64,000 bases of DNA, taken from positions 16,170 to 80,169 of the forward strand of contig NZ_MVOC01000015.1 in assembly GCF_002043095.1 (NCBI RefSeq), read 5' to 3'. Source of the stretch: Mycobacterium sp. AT1 (GTDB taxonomy: Bacteria; Actinomycetota; Actinomycetes; Mycobacteriales; Mycobacteriaceae). The notes under the pieces were generated by a model. It searched no databases, had not been told where the DNA came from, and was given only the letters and a program-made list of their open reading frames with translations. Shown piece after piece: positions 1 to 9,238 of this stretch; within the stretch, counting starts at the first letter, position 1; each line of letters starts with the position of its first letter. Both the position numbers and the translations under genes were made by a program.

Positions 1-1
1 G

Positions 2-436
2 GTACCGGACGACTTCGACGTGCCGCGCGTGCTTCGCTCGGCACGGTTTCGCCTCGAGCCCCTTGGCCCGCAACACAACGTGGCCGACCTGAACGCGTGG
101 ACGACGAGCGTCGACCACATCCGGGCCACTCCCGGGTTCGAAGGCCGAAGCTGGCCGCCAGACAGCGGGCTTTCCGCCGAGGGCAACCTCGTCGACCTCG
201 TCCGCCACGCCGACGAGTTCGACCGACGGGTGGCATTCGCGTACACGGTGCTGCGGCCCGAGGACGACGACGTGATCGGGTGTCTTTACCTCGATCCCGG
301 CCCGCGGCCGGGCAGCATCGACGTGCGGTCGTGGGTTCGCGCCGACTCCGCCGATCTCGACCCCGTCCTGAGACGTGAAGTGCGCCAATGGCTGACCCAC
401 GTCTGGCCGTTCGACGAGGTGGCGTACGCCGGCTAG
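2..436 (+). CDS. GNAT-like acetyltransferase (5' end at window edge)
   Basis: Probable small N-acetyltransferase-like protein. The frame is open to the left edge. A GTG at 20 is the first in-window start, but the codons before it read as plausible protein (VPDDFDVP), so the true start may lie outside the window. The visible 138 residues carry a substrate-side fold pattern (LEPLGPQHN near the start, then a V-I-G-C-L-Y-L-D strand) typical of short mycobacterial GNAT-fold proteins. I see no clear acetyl-CoA Q/RxxGxG/A loop, so the catalytic role is inferred from family resemblance only. It ends 3 bp before the convergent dehydrogenase gene. Confidence 0.6.
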   Translation, partial: VPDDFDVPRVLRSARFRLEPLGPQHNVADLNAWTTSVDHIRATPGFEGRSWPPDSGLSAEGNLVDLVRHADEFDRRVAFAYTVLRPEDDDVIGCLYLDPGPRPGSIDVRSWVRADSADLDPVLRREVRQWLTHVWPFDEVAYAG

Positions 437-439
437 CGC

Positions 440-1465
440 TCAGGGCATCAGGATGACCTTCACGCACTCCGGACTGCGGGCCGCCACCGCGGCGTAGGCG
501 TCTGCCGCCGCGTCCAGCGGGAAGCGGTGGGTGAAGATCCCGTCGGTGCGCAACGACCCACCGGTCACCAGCGGAAGCAGGTCGACCCACGTCTGCTGGA
601 TCGGCGCGGTCGTCATGCGCAGGGTGAGGTTGCGAATCAGCGCCATGAGGATGGGCAGCGGGTAGGGGTTGAGGTCGTGCACGCCGAGGACCGACACGGT
701 GCCGTCGGCGCGCACGCACGTCAGCGCGTCGTTCAGGGTGGCGTCCAAGGCGACGGTGTCGATGACGCTGTCCGCGCCGCGGCCGCCGGTGTGCTCGAGT
801 ACGGCCGCGACGGTCGGACCCTCCAACGCCGTGGCCCCGGAATTCACCGCCAGCGCGCGGCGACCCGCGACGGGGTCGGCGGCCAGCACGGTGCCCGCTC
901 CCTGGGCGAACGCCGCGCGCACCGCGCAAAGCCCGACGGCGCCAAGGCCGATGACGACGACCGTCCCGCCCGGCGGGATATCGGCCTTCTTCGCACCGAT
1001 CCACCCGGTCGACAGATTGTCGGTCAGCAACAGCGCGGCCTCGTCGTCGACGCCATCGGGAATCCGCAAAAGCTGAAAGTTCGCGTTGGGCACCGCAACT
1101 GCGGTGGCCTGCCCTCCGCCGAGCACGCCGGAGCCGAAGATCTGCATGCCCCGAACACACGTAACCGGGTTGCCCGTGGCGCACCCGGCGCACTTCCCGC
1201 ACCCGGTGACCGACGCCGCGAGCACGCGGTCACCGACGCGCACGTTCGACACCTCCGGCCCCACTTCCAGGACCGTGCCGATGAATTCGTGACCGACGGC
1301 CACCCCGTCGCCGACCGGTAGATCGCCGTCGTAGAAGTGCAGATCGGATCCGCAGATGGCCGTCGACTCGACGCCGACCACCGCTCCGTCTGCTCCCGGC
1401 GGGACCGGGTCGGGGGCGTCGCGGACCTCGACGGAACCGGGACCGGTGATGACGACGTTGCGCAT
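440..1465 (-). CDS. Zinc-dependent alcohol dehydrogenase (MDR family)
   Basis: Medium-chain NAD(P)-dependent dehydrogenase of 341 residues, the usual family length. The GroES-like domain carries catalytic zinc ligands C38 (in AICGSD) and H59-E60 (GHE). The structural zinc cluster is complete at C89, C92, C95 and C103. The Rossmann loop GLGAVG lies near residue 173. It should oxidise an alcohol or polyol in the cytosol; the substrate cannot be read from sequence. The ATG at 1465 opens the reading frame. The region upstream holds one copy of a 44-bp repeat that recurs near 2812. It is monocistronic and convergent with the acetyltransferase. Confidence 0.88.
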   Translation of the reverse strand: MRNVVITGPGSVEVRDAPDPVPPGADGAVVGVESTAICGSDLHFYDGDLPVGDGVAVGHEFIGTVLEVGPEVSNVRVGDRVLAASVTGCGKCAGCATGNPVTCVRGMQIFGSGVLGGGQATAVAVPNANFQLLRIPDGVDDEAALLLTDNLSTGWIGAKKADIPPGGTVVVIGLGAVGLCAVRAAFAQGAGTVLAADPVAGRRALAVNSGATALEGPTVAAVLEHTGGRGADSVIDTVALDATLNDALTCVRADGTVSVLGVHDLNPYPLPILMALIRNLTLRMTTAPIQQTWVDLLPLVTGGSLRTDGIFTHRFPLDAAADAYAAVAARSPECVKVILMP

Positions 1466-1509
1466 CGGGCAGACGCTACCGCCGAGCCTGCGTCCCGAGG
1501 CGGGTAACG
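1466..1509 (+). repeat. 44-bp imperfect direct repeat, copy A
   Basis: This stretch matches 2812-2855 at 38 of 44 positions, including an identical 19-base run at its left end. It contains the short dyads GACGC/GCGTC and TACCGCC/GGCGGGTA. It lies just upstream of the dehydrogenase start, while copy B precedes the aldo/keto reductase. Function is unknown; a dispersed mycobacterial intergenic repeat is the simplest reading. Confidence 0.6.
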
Positions 1510-1643
1510 GCAGACTTCGACGCGGCAGGACGACTGGACTTGACCCGCCGTCCGGTCTCCAACTGTCTCCACCGAGACCCGACGCCGATCAGCCAGGAAG
1601 TCGAGTAGATCTACCTAGACGGTGCTGGGGCAGAGTGGTTTCC

Positions 1644-1931
1644 ATGAACGCATTCAACGAGATCTCCAAGAGCACGGCCGCTTTCTTCGTCCAGGCGGGC
1701 GCGTCATTCGGAGTGAGTTTCCTCGGAGCGATCGGCGGGATCTACTTTCTCCCGCTGGACCCTTGGCAGAGACTGTTCCTCGGCATGACGGTGCTGTTCC
1801 TCGTCGCCAGCTCATTCACCCTGGCCAAGGTGATCCGCGATCAGCAAGAAGCCTCGACCATCCGTGTGCGTCTCGACGAGGCGCGGATGGAAAGGCTTAT
1901 TGCAGAACATAATCCATTCAGTGCGGCATGA
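1644..1931 (+). CDS. YiaA/YiaB-type two-helix membrane protein
   Basis: Small inner-membrane protein of 95 residues resembling the YiaAB two-helix domain family, whose function is not established. Two hydrophobic segments (about residues 12-34 and 42-61) are joined by a short LPLDPWQR turn and followed by a charged, probably cytoplasmic tail. The frame is open much further upstream, but the ATG at 1644 gives the family's normal N-terminus (MNAFNEISKSTAAFF). Its TGA lies in the left arm of a small hairpin shared with the convergent ArsR gene. Confidence 0.8.
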   Translation: MNAFNEISKSTAAFFVQAGASFGVSFLGAIGGIYFLPLDPWQRLFLGMTVLFLVASSFTLAKVIRDQQEASTIRVRLDEARMERLIAEHNPFSAA

Positions 1932-1946
1932 CGCTTGGGATCATGC
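1926..1946. terminator. Convergent-junction hairpin
   Basis: GCATGA (1926-1931) pairs with TCATGC (1941-1946) across a 9-base loop. The stop codons of the flanking convergent genes (1929-1931 on plus, 1941-1943 on minus) are both inside the stem. There is no U tract. The short stem makes termination plausible but unproven. Confidence 0.4.
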
Positions 1947-2750
1947 GTTGACGTCTGCCACGTCCCAGGGCGCCTGCGGAAGTACGTCTCCGGTCTCGAG
2001 CAGCGACTTGAGGTTGGCGAGGACGGCCGGCCATCCGTTCGAAATACCCTGATACATATCCTTATTCGCCAGGTTCTCATGGCTGACCGTAAGTCGGACG
2101 ATGTCTTGATGCGGCTGGACCAGGAACGTGACGACCGACGGTCCGCCGGGCTTGTCCTCGTCGGGCGCGTCTTCGAAGGTGATTACCAGGCGCGTCGGGG
2201 GCTCGGCTTCGAGCACCTTGCCGACGACGTCGGCATGTTCTGATCCATCGGTCCGTCGGTGCTCCCAGGGCGAGCCGGGCCGCCAGTCCGAGATGTTGGC
2301 GTGTCCCCAGTACTTGGCCGTCAGATCGGCATCGGTCAGCGCGTTCCATACCTGTTCTGCGGTCGCGCGGATATATGTGACGTAGACGTAACTCGGTACA
2401 GCGGTATCTGTTTCGGTCATGGCGTACTCCTCTGCTCGTTTTTTGACATCGCTCAGCATCTGCAAGCGCGGTTTCTCGAAACCCGAGATCCAGCGCTCCT
2501 CGACCTCGTGTATGGGCACGGGATTGAGGTAGTGCAGGCGTTCACGACCCCGGCGTACGACGGCCACGAGGTTGGCCTTCACCAAGACGTCGAGATGCTG
2601 AGTGGCCGACTGGCGTTTCATGTCCAGGGGATCGCACAATTCACTCAGGGTCTGGCCAGTGTGGTCGCGCAGTCGGTCGAGCAGCATCCGCCGGGTGGGG
2701 TCCGCGAGCGCCTTGAAGACCGCGTCGATCTCGTGGGTCTCCTCTGTCAC
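1941..2750 (-). CDS. ArsR-type HTH / AHSA1 (SRPBCC) fusion regulator
   Basis: Two-domain protein of 269 residues. Residues about 8-95 are an ArsR winged helix ([16 protein letters not shown], then a Q-S-A-T-Q-H recognition helix). Residues about 112-250 are an AHSA1/SRPBCC domain of the START superfamily, a ligand-binding cavity fold. ArsR-AHSA1 fusions are known in actinobacteria and presumably sense a hydrophobic ligand. The frame extends to 2792, but I choose GTG 2750. The upstream part would cover a perfect inverted repeat, and a TTGACA-N18-CATACT promoter places transcription start at about this GTG, suggesting a leaderless mRNA. I see no metal-binding cysteine motif of the metal-sensing ArsR proteins. 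Confidence 0.85.
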   Translation of the reverse strand: MTEETHEIDAVFKALADPTRRMLLDRLRDHTGQTLSELCDPLDMKRQSATQHLDVLVKANLVAVVRRGRERLHYLNPVPIHEVEERWISGFEKPRLQMLSDVKKRAEEYAMTETDTAVPSYVYVTYIRATAEQVWNALTDADLTAKYWGHANISDWRPGSPWEHRRTDGSEHADVVGKVLEAEPPTRLVITFEDAPDEDKPGGPSVVTFLVQPHQDIVRLTVSHENLANKDMYQGISNGWPAVLANLKSLLETGDVLPQAPWDVADVNA

Positions 2751-2756
2751 GACAAA

Positions 2757-2786
2757 AGTATGCAGGCATTTACCTGCATATGTCAA
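2757..2786 (-). promoter_or_regulatory. Promoter and ArsR-type operator of the fusion regulator
   Basis: On the minus strand TTGACA (2786-2781) and CATACT (2762-2757) are separated by 18 bp. The perfect inverted repeat TATGCAGG / CCTGCATA (2759-2766 and 2773-2780, 6-bp spacer) fills the region between the two boxes. Such a site suits autorepression by the ArsR domain. The expected start of transcription falls on or next to GTG 2750. Confidence 0.65.
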
Positions 2787-2811
2787 CGGCAATTCGGGAA
2801 GCGATGGGCGG

Positions 2812-2855
2812 CGGGCAGACGCTACCGCCGGGTCGGCGTCCGGAGGCAGGTAATG
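2812..2855 (+). repeat. 44-bp imperfect direct repeat, copy B
   Basis: Second copy of the repeat at 1466-1509, in the same orientation, with six mismatches. It occupies the leader region between the ArsR operator and the aldo/keto reductase start at 2900. No open reading frame explains it. Confidence 0.6.
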
Positions 2856-2899
2856 AGAGACCCTCGCACTCGGCGTCGTCCAGTCGTACCGTCGATGAA

Positions 2900-3877
<978 letters not shown>

Positions 3878-3902
3878 GTCCGCGCTCCGTACGCTGGACG
3901 AG

Positions 3903-5366
3903 GTGAGTGCAGCACAGTCGACCACCGTCCTCAGGGACAGCCAGTTCGCGCGGGATCTGCCGGAGATGGCCGTCGCGTGGCGGGCCGCCGAGGCACCCGA
4001 ACCACGCCTGCTGGCCGTCAACGAACCGTTGGCCGCCCAACTGGGCATCGACGCGACGTGGCTCGCGAGCCCAGCGGGTTTGCGACTGCTGGTCGGCGCC
4101 GAGGTGCCCGAGGGCGTCACACCGGTGGCCCAGGCCTACTCCGGGCACCAATTCGGCGGCTACACACCGCGTCTCGGTGACGGGCGCGCACTGTTGCTCG
4201 GCGAACTCACCGACTCCGACGGCCGTCGACGCGACCTGCACCTCAAGGGCTCGGGGCGCACCCCCTTCGCCCGCGGGGGCGACGGACTGGCGGCGGTCGG
4301 CCCGATGCTGCGTGAGTACGTCGTCAGCGAGTCGATGCATGCGCTTGGCATCCCGACGACGCGGGCACTCGCCGTCGTCGCGACCGGGGCCGACGTGTGG
4401 CGGGAGACGGCGCTGCCGGGGGCCGTCCTGGCCCGCGTCGCCAGCAGCCACCTTCGCGTCGGCAGCTTCCAGTACGCGGCCGCCTCAGGCGACCTCGACT
4501 TGGTGCGCCGCCTCGCCGACCACGCGATCGCTAGGCACTACCCCGCCGCGGCCGACGCCGAGCAGCCCTATCTGGCGCTGTTCGAGGCCGTGGTCGCCGC
4601 ACAGGCGGCCCTGGTGGCGCGGTGGATGCTCGTCGGGTTCATCCACGGGGTGATGAACACCGACAACATGACGATCTCGGGCGAGACGATCGACTACGGG
4701 CCCTGTGCCTTCATGGAGGCCTACGACCCGGCGACGGTGTACAGCTCGATCGACCACGCGGGGCGCTACGCGTATGCCAATCAACCGATCGTGGCGCAGT
4801 GGAACCTGGCCCGCTTCGCCGAAACCCTTCTGCCGCTGATCTCCGACGACCAACAGCGCGCAGTGGAGCTCGCGGTGGCGTCGCTCGGCACGTTCACCGC
4901 CGCCTACGACACCGCCTGGGCGTCGGGCATGCGCGCCAAGCTCGGCGTGGCCGCCGACGTCGACGACGCGACGGTGACGTCCCTCGCCGACGACCTGCTG
5001 GGCCACCTGGCCCAAAGCCGGGTGGACTACACGTCGTTCTTCCGCAGCCTGGCCGTGGCAGCCCGCGGGGACGCCGAACCCGCCCGTGGGTTGTTCGTGG
5101 ACCTCGCAGGCTTCGACGCCTGGCTCACCCGGTGGCGGGCCCTCGACCCGGACGCCGAGGCGATGGACCGGGTCAATCCGGTGTACATCCCGCGCAACCA
5201 CCTCGTCGAAGAGGCCCTGGCCGCAGCCACTTCCGGTGACGTCGGCCCGCTGAACCGGCTGCTCGAGGCCGTTGCGTCGCCGTTCGACGAACGCCCCGAC
5301 TTCGAGCGGTACGCCGCCCCGGCCCCGGACGACTTCGGGCCGTATCAGACGTTCTGCGGAACCTGA
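3903..5366 (+). CDS. selO: SelO (YdiU) pseudokinase, protein adenylyltransferase
   Basis: Member of the SelO/YdiU family, a pseudokinase fold known in other organisms to transfer AMP to Ser/Thr/Tyr of target proteins, linked to redox stress. Conserved blocks are present: [15 protein letters not shown] (about 82-96), [16 protein letters not shown] with the nucleotide-binding lysine K115, and HGVMNTDNM followed by [10 protein letters not shown] (about 248-270). The C-terminus ends YQTFCGT, keeping the cysteine near the end typical of bacterial SelO. The 487 residues and GTG start at 3903 match the family. Confidence 0.93.
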   Translation: MSAAQSTTVLRDSQFARDLPEMAVAWRAAEAPEPRLLAVNEPLAAQLGIDATWLASPAGLRLLVGAEVPEGVTPVAQAYSGHQFGGYTPRLGDGRALLLGELTDSDGRRRDLHLKGSGRTPFARGGDGLAAVGPMLREYVVSESMHALGIPTTRALAVVATGADVWRETALPGAVLARVASSHLRVGSFQYAAASGDLDLVRRLADHAIARHYPAAADAEQPYLALFEAVVAAQAALVARWMLVGFIHGVMNTDNMTISGETIDYGPCAFMEAYDPATVYSSIDHAGRYAYANQPIVAQWNLARFAETLLPLISDDQQRAVELAVASLGTFTAAYDTAWASGMRAKLGVAADVDDATVTSLADDLLGHLAQSRVDYTSFFRSLAVAARGDAEPARGLFVDLAGFDAWLTRWRALDPDAEAMDRVNPVYIPRNHLVEEALAAATSGDVGPLNRLLEAVASPFDERPDFERYAAPAPDDFGPYQTFCGT

Positions 5367-5436
5367 CCGTTCGACGTCGCGGAGATCACTTTCGTTCGGG
5401 TGGTTTGCGTTCGCGAAAATTAGGCAAACTAGCAGC

Positions 5437-6243
5437 ATGACCTTGCGCTCCCTCACCCCAGTTCTCGGTGTTGCGGCGACTCTGACGTGGGCTTTGGTGA
5501 GCGGCGCGGCTCCTGGCGCGTCCGCCGAACCCGTGCCGAACGCGTCCAACCCGGTGTGCCCCGACGTCGAGGTGGTATTCGCCCGCGGCACCGGCGAGCC
5601 AGCGGGCGTCGGCTACGTCGGACAAGCCTTCGTCGACTCGCTGCAGTCGAAGGTCGGCAACAAGTCGGTCAGCGTCTACGCGGTGAATTACCCTGCCACC
5701 ATTGAGTTCCCGCGCGCCGTCGACGGAATCAACGATGCCGCCGCCCACATTCAGGCCACCGCGACGAACTGCCCGAAGACCAAGATCGTGCTCGGCGGGT
5801 TCTCCCAGGGCGCCGCCGTCGCGGGCTTCGTCACCGCCGACGTCGTCCCGCCGGGCGCCGCGGACTCCGGTGTGACGGGGCCCCTGCCGCCTGCCATCGC
5901 CGACCACGTCGCCGCGGTGACTCTGTTCGGTAAGCCGTCGGAGCGCTTCATGAGCTTCGTCAACGAACCCGCAATCGTCATCGGCCCGAAGTACGCGGGC
6001 AAGACCCTTGACTCGTGCGTGCCGGGAGATCCGATCTGCTCCGACGGTGGCGACTTCGGCCTGCACAACGCCTACGTTCCCGACGGGCTGGTCGACCAGG
6101 CTGCCGACTACGCCGTCGGCAAGCTCGGCTACACCGTCCCCGCTGCGCCGCCGCCACCGCCGGCCCCCGATGCCCTCGCCGGCCCGGCCCCGGTCCCTGC
6201 ACCGGGCCCAGCACCGGGACCCCCGGTCGTCGCGCCCGCTTGA
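5437..6243 (+). CDS. Secreted cutinase-family serine esterase
   Basis: Exported alpha/beta hydrolase of the mycobacterial Cut family, 268 residues. An N-terminal signal peptide ends near ASA-EP (about residue 31). The nucleophile motif GFSQG places the catalytic serine at S123. The expected Asp-His pair is in DPICSDGGDFGLHNAY, and paired cysteines fit the family disulfides. Substrates are probably esters or lipids outside the cell. After the domain there is a proline/alanine-rich tail of about 50 residues, possibly a cell-wall tether. The ATG at 5437 is chosen because it starts the signal peptide. Confidence 0.93.
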   Translation: MTLRSLTPVLGVAATLTWALVSGAAPGASAEPVPNASNPVCPDVEVVFARGTGEPAGVGYVGQAFVDSLQSKVGNKSVSVYAVNYPATIEFPRAVDGINDAAAHIQATATNCPKTKIVLGGFSQGAAVAGFVTADVVPPGAADSGVTGPLPPAIADHVAAVTLFGKPSERFMSFVNEPAIVIGPKYAGKTLDSCVPGDPICSDGGDFGLHNAYVPDGLVDQAADYAVGKLGYTVPAAPPPPPAPDALAGPAPVPAPGPAPGPPVVAPA

Positions 6244-6264
6244 GCCGCAACGACTTTCAGCGGC
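6244..6264. terminator. Hairpin between cutinase and DUF998 genes
   Basis: GCCGC (6244-6248) pairs with GCGGC (6260-6264) around an 11-base loop that contains the minus-strand stop codon (6257-6259). It immediately follows the cutinase TGA. The stem is only 5 bp, so it is a weak candidate on its own. Confidence 0.35.
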
Positions 6265-6844
6265 GAAGCAGCCGCGCTGCCGATAGCAGCTGCCAGCCGA
6301 TGATGGTGTAGACGCAGGCTCGTTCCCACACCGCGCCGGGGAGGACGACGGTCGACGCGGTGACCGCCCCGACGGAAAGCATGCCGAAGGCCAGGAAGCC
6401 CAGCGCCGCGAGCCCGACGGACGTCAGCCGGTACCACCGGGATTCGCTCACTAGTCGGTGCCCGGCAAGGATGGCGGCGTTGCCCCCGACGATGGCCACC
6501 GCCGCGGCCGAGACGTGCACCCAGGCGATCCCCGCGCCGCCGCTCGGCACCGACGCGACGACGACGTTGCCGACCGCGTTGGCCGCCGCACACGCCACGA
6601 AGAGACCGCTGCTACGCCCGCGGTTCGCGCGCGTCAATGCCACCGCCGCCGCGAGGAACAACGTGCCCTGCACGACGAACGCCGTGTTCATCAGATGGCT
6701 CAGCGGCGAATCGGGCCTGCCGAGGTCACTGATGAAGTTCGTCGCATACCGGTAGCCCGGATGACCCGCGGCGGCCATCGCCTCGAGCCCGAGGTACGCC
6801 ACGCCTGCCACCGCCCAGCACGCACCGGCGATCCTGACCGTCAC
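6257..6844 (-). CDS. DUF998-family membrane protein
   Basis: Hydrophobic protein of 195 residues with about six predicted membrane helices, resembling the DUF998 family. Family hallmarks include the early GYRYATNFISDLG block after the first helix. No enzymatic role is established. The GTG start at 6844 overlaps the TGA of the upstream PucR-type regulator by 4 nt (GTGA), so the two are translationally coupled and probably function together. Confidence 0.8.
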   Translation of the reverse strand: MTVRIAGACWAVAGVAYLGLEAMAAAGHPGYRYATNFISDLGRPDSPLSHLMNTAFVVQGTLFLAAAVALTRANRGRSSGLFVACAAANAVGNVVVASVPSGGAGIAWVHVSAAAVAIVGGNAAILAGHRLVSESRWYRLTSVGLAALGFLAFGMLSVGAVTASTVVLPGAVWERACVYTIIGWQLLSAARLLRR

Positions 6845-8049
6845 GGCGAAACACCAAGGGCCACTGTCAGTTCCAGGATCATCCGCGGGTCGTCGAGACG
6901 GTCCCCATAGAGCTCACGCAGCTGGGTCATGCGGTAGCGGACCGTCTGCGGGTGCACGAACAGCTCGGCCGCGACCGCCTCGCGCTGGCCCTGGTGCAGA
7001 AGCCACGACCGCAGCGTCTCGGCCAGTCTCTCGGCAGTGTTGGGTCGCAGTTCCGCCAGCGGCGCAAGGGCGTGGCGGCGAAGGTCGGCGACGGCTTCGC
7101 GGTCGGCGGTGAGGACCAACTCGACGAGATGCTCCTCGGTGTCGACGATCTCCTCGTCGACCTGCAGCTGCCTGGCCCGCAGGGCACGTCGGTAAGACGA
7201 CTCCACCAGCGCCCACGGTCGGGCCGGGCCGACCAAGGCTCGTCGGCCCTGCAGCGCCGACCGCAGCTGCCCGCGGTGCCTGCCGTCCAGGTCGGGTACG
7301 AGCAGCACCGCAAGGGACTCCGAGGGATCGACTCCCGGCAGGTCTTCACTCAGTTGCAACGTCGCCTGTCCGAATCGGGCTGCCAGTCCGCGGGTCTGCG
7401 CCTCGGCCACCAGGACCGCCGTCAACGTCTCCGGTGGGTGCCAGCCCGCCTCCTCGGCGCTGGCCTTCAACGTCTCGACGGTCTCCCCGGCGAGCAATTG
7501 CTTGGCCAGCCTGTCGAGGTATCGCTGGCGGACCCTGCCCGTGGTCGCCAGTTCGTCGGTGTGTCCTGCGACGCTGGCTGCCGACAGCTCGTCGATGAAC
7601 GCGAACACCAACTCCGCGAAGCGGGCCACGGTCTCGGCGGCCAGTCCAGCGGCCACGGCCGTCGACGACAACTCCCGCCACGCGACGCGGGCGCCGACGC
7701 GGTACGCCGAGAGCAGCGCATCCATGGTTCGGCCCTGCCGGGCCTCGCCACGGCCGAGTTCGTAGGCCCCGTCGAGCGCGGGTGAGAGCGTCGCACTCGG
7801 ATCGGAGTCGTGTGATCGCACGGCGAGCCGCAGGAATGCCCCGAGCGCCATCTGCACGGCGTTCTCGATGGTCTGGCCCATGCGGCCGCTGAAGGCGCGC
7901 GCATAGCTGGGGACCTCGACCGTCACCGCGGTCACCGTGTTCTCCGCCATCCGCGGCAGGACGGCTTGAAGGGCCTCGACCACCTCGTCGGACAGGTCGA
8001 GGCTGGTGAGGCGGCCCTCAGGGCCTGAAGCCCCCGATGATTCCGGCAA
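6841..8049 (-). CDS. PucR/CdaR-type transcriptional regulator
   Basis: 402-residue regulator with the PucR layout: an N-terminal sensory region, a degenerate central GGDEF-like segment, and a C-terminal helix-turn-helix of the HTH_30 type (AELFVHPQTVRYRMTQLRELYGDRLDDP region, about 362-390). The start is TTG at 8049, preceded by an AGGGA Shine-Dalgarno at good spacing. It is divergent from the reductase/desaturase pair, making it the prime candidate for controlling that module. The intergenic region carries a GTGAA-CA-TTCAC palindrome. Confidence 0.85.
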   Translation of the reverse strand: MPESSGASGPEGRLTSLDLSDEVVEALQAVLPRMAENTVTAVTVEVPSYARAFSGRMGQTIENAVQMALGAFLRLAVRSHDSDPSATLSPALDGAYELGRGEARQGRTMDALLSAYRVGARVAWRELSSTAVAAGLAAETVARFAELVFAFIDELSAASVAGHTDELATTGRVRQRYLDRLAKQLLAGETVETLKASAEEAGWHPPETLTAVLVAEAQTRGLAARFGQATLQLSEDLPGVDPSESLAVLLVPDLDGRHRGQLRSALQGRRALVGPARPWALVESSYRRALRARQLQVDEEIVDTEEHLVELVLTADREAVADLRRHALAPLAELRPNTAERLAETLRSWLLHQGQREAVAAELFVHPQTVRYRMTQLRELYGDRLDDPRMILELTVALGVSP

Positions 8050-8075
8050 AACTATTCCCTACGAACAATTTCATG

Positions 8076-8111
8076 GTGAACATTCACGCCTGACATCCAA
8101 GACTTTATACC
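8076..8111 (+). promoter_or_regulatory. Promoter/operator of reductase-desaturase operon 1
   Basis: TTCACG (8083-8088) and TATACC (8106-8111) are 17 bp apart and form a plausible sigma-A-type promoter. The palindrome GTGAA-CA-TTCAC (8076-8087) overlaps the -35 box, so a bound protein would block RNA polymerase. The half-site GGTGAACA here also occurs upstream of the second desaturase operon at 20731-20738. Confidence 0.45.
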
Positions 8112-8134
8112 TCCTTCTCAGCCACAGTAGGACT

Positions 8135-9220
8135 ATGACGACGACAGCACCCCGGCCGACGACCGTCGGCGCGCTGCGGGCACGGGTCATCAGGTTCGCC
8201 GAACGCGTGACGACACCCCTAGTGCCCGCCGACTACCTCGACGTCATCGACCCCCTCCGCTCGAGCGCCGACCTCCGCGGCCGCATCGTCGCCATCAATC
8301 CCGAGACGCGCGACGCCGTCAGCGTGGTCATCAAGCCCGGCCGCGGATGGCGGGGCCACACCCCGGGGCAGTACGTGCGCATCGGGATCGACGTCGACGG
8401 AGTCCGCCAATGGCGGGCGTACTCGCTGACCTCGAAGACCACCGACGACACCATCGCCGTGACGGTCAAGGCCATTCCGGACGGAAAGGTGAGCAATCAC
8501 CTCGTCCGCCGCGCCACCATCGGAACGATCGTCCAACTCGACCAGGCCGCAGGCGATTTCACCCTCGGTGTCCAGCCGCCCCCGAAGATCCTGTTCCTGA
8601 CCGCGGGCAGCGGCGTGACCCCGGCGATGGGAATGCTGCGCAACCTGACCGACGCGAGCTCGGACGTCGTGGTCGTGCACTCCGCCCCCACCGCCGACGA
8701 CGTCATCTTCGGCGGCGAACTCCGCATGATGGCCCGTGAAGGCCGAATCTGCTTGGTGGAGAAGCACACCGACACCGACGGGATGCTCGACGTCGCCACG
8801 CTCGACGACCTGGTCGACGACCTCGCCGACCGTCAGACGTGGGCATGCGGACCCGCCGGAATGCTGGACGCGCTCGAAATGCGCTGGGCAGCCGACGGCA
8901 TCTCCGATCGACTGCACACCGAGCGGTTCCGGCCCACCGTCATCACCGCAGGCGACGGCGGCTCGGTCAGCTTCACCAAGACGGGCACCGTCGTCGAGGC
9001 GACCGGTGCCGAAACACTTCTCGACGCAGGCGAGGCCGCTGGCGTCCTGATGCCGTCGGGCTGCCGGATGGGCGTCTGCTTTGGCTGCGTGGTGCCCCTG
9101 CGTCAAGGCGCCGTCCGCGACCTGCGTACCGGCGACGTCACCACCGCCACTCCCGGCGACAACGTCCAAATCCAGACCTGCGTCTCTGCCGCCGCGGGCT
9201 CGTGCGACATCGATCTCTGA
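8135..9220 (+). CDS. Ferredoxin reductase-type electron-transfer protein (Rv3230c-like)
   Basis: 361-residue electron donor for the adjacent desaturase. The FAD domain has WRAYSLTS (R-x-Y-S). The NAD(P)-binding part has GSGVTPAMGML and the CGPAGML block. A C-terminal plant-type [2Fe-2S] ferredoxin domain carries C310, C315, C318 and C349. M. tuberculosis Rv3230c is known to feed electrons to DesA3, and the same gene order here supports that role. The ATG at 8135 follows the promoter and removes an N-terminal extension in the open frame. The desaturase follows after 18 bp. Confidence 0.92.
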   Translation: MTTTAPRPTTVGALRARVIRFAERVTTPLVPADYLDVIDPLRSSADLRGRIVAINPETRDAVSVVIKPGRGWRGHTPGQYVRIGIDVDGVRQWRAYSLTSKTTDDTIAVTVKAIPDGKVSNHLVRRATIGTIVQLDQAAGDFTLGVQPPPKILFLTAGSGVTPAMGMLRNLTDASSDVVVVHSAPTADDVIFGGELRMMAREGRICLVEKHTDTDGMLDVATLDDLVDDLADRQTWACGPAGMLDALEMRWAADGISDRLHTERFRPTVITAGDGGSVSFTKTGTVVEATGAETLLDAGEAAGVLMPSGCRMGVCFGCVVPLRQGAVRDLRTGDVTTATPGDNVQIQTCVSAAAGSCDIDL

Positions 9221-9238
9221 CCCCTTAGGGAGCGCATC

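Noticed and set aside
2751..2792. ATG 2792 as start of the ArsR-AHSA1 gene
   Set aside because: It would put the operator and -10 box inside the coding region; GTG 2750 fits the domain boundary and promoter.
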